Shown here piece by piece: positions 5,981-8,017 of a stretch of DNA of 8,017 nucleotides (position 1 is the first letter of the stretch; each line of letters begins with the position of its first letter). The stretch spans positions 1 to 8,017 of the forward strand of contig JBEHYN010000069.1 of the NCBI GenBank assembly GCA_048498155.1, in the 5' to 3' direction. The notes under the pieces were generated by a model. It ran no database searches, had not been told where the DNA came from, and worked only from the letters and a program-made list of their open reading frames with translations. A program made the translations under genes and the position numbers. The DNA is from BOG-938 sp048498155 (GTDB lineage Bacteria; Pseudomonadota; Alphaproteobacteria; Caulobacterales; Caulobacteraceae).

Positions 5981-6814
5981 TCAGGCGCCCGCCGACCATA
6001 TCCTCGCCTGGGCGCCCGGATCGCCGACATGGCTAGCCAGCCAATCCAACGTCGGCTGAAATTCTGCCGACAAGTCCTTGGGTGCATTGATGAAGATCAT
6101 CGCGCATCCGTTAAGCCGCAAGGGATTATCCAGCGGCTTTAGGCGAAGCTCAGCCACCAGGACCGGCGCGGCTACCGCCTGCTCAAGGCTACGGACAAAG
6201 GCGTCGAACGTCTCCAGATCCTTAAGCGGCGTCCAGATCGCCACGACAGCTTTGCTGTTGCGACGCAACAAACACCCAGCCAGATCAGCGGTCCGTTGAT
6301 AGTCATCCGCCCGTTCAAACGGCGGATCCACCAGCACAAACAGCCGCCCGCCCTGCCCCGCTGCTGTTTTCGCGACCTCATATCCATCCGCCTTGACCGC
6401 AGCGGCGCCCGGCCTGAACGGCCCCAAGGCCTGTTGAAGGAAGGCGAAATCGTCCTCGTGAAGTTCCGCCCCTAAATAGGTGTCGCCCGGACGCAGGCGT
6501 TCGGCGATTTGCCGGGGCGAGCCCGGATAGAGCACGACGGGCCCCTTGCGGTTCAAACGGGCGACCGCCGACCTCACGCTCTGAAGGGCCTGTGGCGCGT
6601 CCCGGTCCGCCATCAGGCGCATGACTCCCGCCTCAGCTTCGCCCGATTTGCGAGCCATGCTGGCCGACAGATCGTACAGCCCCGCGCCGGCATGGGTGTC
6701 GATAACGCGCAAGGCTGAAGGCGAGGCCAATAGGCGATCAAGCAATAGGGCGACCGCAGCGTGCTTGGCCAGGTCAGCGAAGTTTCCGGCGTGGAAGGCG
6801 TGACGATAGTTCAA
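5981..6814 (-). CDS. rlmJ: 23S rRNA (adenine-2030-N6)-methyltransferase RlmJ
   Basis: RlmJ transfers a methyl group from S-adenosylmethionine to N6 of A2030 in 23S rRNA. The 277-residue product is close to the E. coli length (280). It begins with the family signature NYRHAFHAGNFADLAKH, has the SAM-binding stretch VIDTHAGAGLYDL (about 37-49), YPGSP (96-100), and the catalytic motif DPPFE at 163-167 (DPPYE in E. coli at about the same position). The start is TTG at 6812-6814, because homologues begin with MxSYRH or MNYRH at exactly this point. The open frame continues upstream to 7012, but that extension runs antisense through the divergent gene's promoter and signal peptide. The Shine-Dalgarno sequence is weak, which with TTG suggests low expression. 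Confidence 0.93.
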   Translation of the reverse strand: MNYRHAFHAGNFADLAKHAAVALLLDRLLASPSALRVIDTHAGAGLYDLSASMARKSGEAEAGVMRLMADRDAPQALQSVRSAVARLNRKGPVVLYPGSPRQIAERLRPGDTYLGAELHEDDFAFLQQALGPFRPGAAAVKADGYEVAKTAAGQGGRLFVLVDPPFERADDYQRTADLAGCLLRRNSKAVVAIWTPLKDLETFDAFVRSLEQAVAAPVLVAELRLKPLDNPLRLNGCAMIFINAPKDLSAEFQPTLDWLASHVGDPGAQARIWSAGA

Positions 6815-6838
6815 GTCAGGACTCGAAAAGCAATGGCC

Positions 6839-6867
6839 GGGACAAAATCGCCCTTTTGCGCTATCAT
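6839..6867 (+). promoter_or_regulatory. Possible promoter of the DUF6491-type gene
   Basis: TATCAT (6862-6867) is a good -10 box, and GGGACA (6839-6844), 17 bases upstream, is a weak -35. It sits in the 100-base gap between the divergent rlmJ and the secreted-protein gene, 47 bases before the ATG. Confidence 0.35.
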
Positions 6868-6914
6868 CTAGGGCGTTGTCGCGTTCTCCAAGCACCAGAG
6901 AAAGGAAGCTCGGA

Positions 6915-7307
6915 ATGAAACAGTGGCTGATCGCCGGAACATTAGTCCTGGCAGGGATTGCAGGCTCCGTCGCACTGGCCAAGGATTCGGCCTCCGGCAG
7001 CCTCGCCCCCAATCAATGTTTTCGTATTCACGACATCCAGAACACCGTCCAGGTGAGCCAGACGCGGCTGAACATCCTGACCAGCGATCATCGCTACATC
7101 CGACTCGACACGACTGGACGCTGCTTCAACCCACCGTTCAGCGACTATTTTGTCATCCAGCAGCGCGGCTCCGACTGGGTCTGTTCACCCGTCGACGTAG
7201 ATATCTCCGCCGGACCGGCCGGGTTCAAGACGCCCTGCATCGTCGCCAAGCTGACCCAAATGTCAGCCGCCGAAGTCTCAGCTATTCCCAAGAAGGAAAA
7301 GCCCTAG
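6915..7307 (+). CDS. Secreted four-cysteine protein, DUF6491-type
   Basis: The 130-residue precursor has a clear signal peptide (MKQWLIAGTLVLAGIAGSVALA, cleavage likely after Ala22). The mature part has four cysteines at 35, 70, 90 and 108 in a layout matching small alphaproteobacterial DUF6491 proteins: QCFRIHDIQN, then a beta strand region, GRCF, WVCSPVDV, and TPC followed by a conserved L(T)xxSAAEVxAI end. Two disulfides in the periplasm are expected. No function is established. The ATG at 6915 has AAAGGAAG 6 bases upstream; an upstream in-frame TTG (6876) would place 13 residues before the signal peptide and is rejected. It is divergent from rlmJ and followed by non-coding sequence. Confidence 0.8.
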   Translation: MKQWLIAGTLVLAGIAGSVALAKDSASGSLAPNQCFRIHDIQNTVQVSQTRLNILTSDHRYIRLDTTGRCFNPPFSDYFVIQQRGSDWVCSPVDVDISAGPAGFKTPCIVAKLTQMSAAEVSAIPKKEKP

Positions 7308-7367
7308 CAGAAGTCACAGGATGCCAGTCTCGGCGAATGTCGAGATCGCAGAGCCACGAATAGAACA

Positions 7368-7442
7368 TTGAACCACGAAGCTCACGAAGAACACCAAGAG
7401 GTTGGTGTTTTCTTCGTGTCCTTTGTGAGCTTTGTGGTTCAA
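7368..7442. repeat. Long inverted repeat of CACGAAG-type heptamers
   Basis: The left arm (7368-7397) begins TTGAACCACGAAGCTCACGA and ends ACACCAA. The right arm (7402-7442), read in reverse complement, begins TTGAACCACAAAGCTCACAA and ends with the same ACACCAA. The outer 22 positions match except two, both of which would be G-U pairs in RNA. The right arm carries 11 extra bases including one more CACGAAG. It is non-coding, without a T tract, and resembles dispersed CCACGAAG-type repeats seen in many bacterial genomes. A degenerate further copy (CCACGAA) is at 7354-7360. Confidence 0.8.
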
Positions 7443-7486
7443 GACTCTTCGTTCCGGCTGGCGCCGGCAGGAGGCAGCCCTAGCCC

Positions 7487-7518
7487 CAAACGCAAACAGC
7501 CCCGCTGCGAAGCGGGGC
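7487..7518 (-). terminator. Intrinsic terminator of the rRNA operon
   Basis: On the minus strand GCCCCGCT, loop TCGC, AGCGGGGC (7518-7499) forms a perfect 8-bp stem. It is followed by TGTTTGCGTTT (7497-7487), 11 bases after the tRNA 3' end. It should end the 23S-5S-tRNA transcript. Confidence 0.8.
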
Positions 7519-7529
7519 CGTGAGTGTCT

Positions 7530-7606
<77 letters not shown>

Positions 7607-7671
7607 GCAAAGTCTAGCGGGATCCAAACGGGCGCCCGGAAGGGATACGTGATGAAGGGTCTGGACCAAGA

Positions 7672-7823
7672 AAATCATCCGTTTTGTAGACCTGGCAGCG
7701 ACCTACTCTCCCGCGCCTTGAGACGAAGTACCATCGGCCCAGGAAGGCTTAACGACCGAGTTCGGAATGGGATCGGGTGGGGACCTTCCGGCATAGCCAC
7801 CAGGTCAACAAAACGGATGATTT
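7672..7823 (-). repeat. Perfect 16-nt inverted repeat flanking the 5S gene (processing stem)
   Basis: AAATCATCCGTTTTGT at 7672-7687 and its exact complement at 7808-7823 extend the terminal helix of 5S rRNA. Together they would form a long duplex in the precursor, the kind of structure cut by RNase III or RNase E during 5S maturation. Confidence 0.75.
7688..7807 (-). rRNA. rrf: 5S ribosomal RNA
   Basis: The sequence has the 5S terminal helix GACCTGG/CCAGGTC (7806-7800 with 7695-7689) and the conserved internal stretch CCCGATCCCATTCCGAACTC, followed by GGGAGAGTAGGTC near the 3' end. The length is about 120 nt. It lies about 70 bases after the 23S end and about 80 bases before the tRNA. The exact ends are approximate. 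Confidence 0.96.
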
Positions 7824-7879
7824 GAGAAGACATCATATATATCTGAGCAGCTTACAAAGCGCTCATGAGTTTAACTAAG

Positions 7880-8017
7880 AACGATCAAGCCAATCGAGCT
7901 ATTAGTACCAGTAAGCTCCATGCCTCGCGGCACTTCCACACCTGGCCTATCAACGTGGTGGTCTACCACGGCTCTCGGCGAAGCCTTGTTTTGAGGTTAG
8001 TTTCCCGCTTAGATGCT
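7880..8017 (-). rRNA. rrl: 23S ribosomal RNA, 3' end (partial)
   Basis: On the minus strand the region from the window edge matches the last part of bacterial 23S rRNA: AGCATCTAAGCGGGAAACT, then CGTTGATAGGCCAGGTGTGG and GGTACTAATAGCTCGATTGG, ending near GATCGTTC. The rest of the gene is outside the window. The mature 3' end is placed at about 7880 by comparison with known 3' ends. Confidence 0.95.

Noticed and set aside
5076..6059. Long plus-strand open frame (327 residues) rich in Gly, Ala, Thr and Ser
   Set aside because: It is the exact antisense shadow of the Pro/Ala/Lys repeat gene and crosses its promoter. Low-complexity GC-rich repeats give such frames by chance.
6815..7012. N-terminal extension of RlmJ
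   Set aside because: RlmJ homologues begin at the NYRHAFHAGN motif. The extension is antisense to the promoter and signal peptide of the divergent gene.
7354..7442. CRISPR-like array
   Set aside because: The repeated units are only 7 bases and form two opposed arms, with no regular repeat-spacer pattern and no cas genes.
7454..7470. Small CCGGC/GCCGG hairpin after the CACGAAG repeat
   Set aside because: It is short, lacks a T tract and is common by chance in GC-rich DNA.

Overview
This GC-rich window looks alphaproteobacterial and most like Caulobacterales (Caulobacter/Phenylobacterium type). The reasons are the sequence of the rRNA operon end, an initiator tRNA of alphaproteobacterial type, and a divergent sigF-nrsF / bufABCD locus arranged as I recall it from Caulobacter. 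No database was searched.

Layout. 1-80 is the C-terminal end of an IS5-family transposase entering from outside the window. 214-2654 (minus strand) is a tight four-gene operon for a copper-binding bufferin: bufA (precursor peptide with signal sequence and four Cys), bufB (DUF692/MbnB-like modifying enzyme), bufC (DUF2063 partner protein) and bufD (DoxX-like membrane protein). Facing away from it, 2783-4002 (plus strand), is an ECF sigma factor of the SigF type, overlapped by ATGA with its membrane anti-sigma factor NrsF (DUF1109). A GTAACC-N15-CGAA promoter, which fits the SigF class, sits ahead of bufA. The inferred circuit is that metal stress is sensed by NrsF in the membrane, SigF is released, the buf operon is transcribed, and a modified, exported, metal-sequestering peptide is made. 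NrsF here has His at the position where I expect the second conserved Cys.

4077-4541 (plus) is a very acidic protein of unknown function. 4549-5007 (minus) is a DUF4112 membrane protein. 5069-5896 (minus) is a single-pass membrane protein with a long Pro/Ala/Lys-rich tail. Its promoter overlaps a TGCA-type palindrome resembling PHA-regulator (PhaR-like) operators. 5981-6814 (minus) is RlmJ, a 23S rRNA m6A methyltransferase that starts at TTG. 6915-7307 (plus) is a secreted four-Cys DUF6491-type protein.

7308-7529 has no gene. It holds a long inverted repeat built from CACGAAG-like heptamers and the terminator of the rRNA operon. 7530-8017 (minus) is the distal end of an rRNA operon, transcribed 23S (3' end) - 5S - tRNA-fMet - terminator. 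The 5S gene is flanked by a perfect 16-nt inverted repeat.

The bufferin system is the most interesting system here. It has been described recently in Caulobacter, so it is not wholly new; the NrsF Cys-to-His change, the acidic protein next to nrsF, the PhaR-like operator and the CACGAAG hairpin are the less explained parts.
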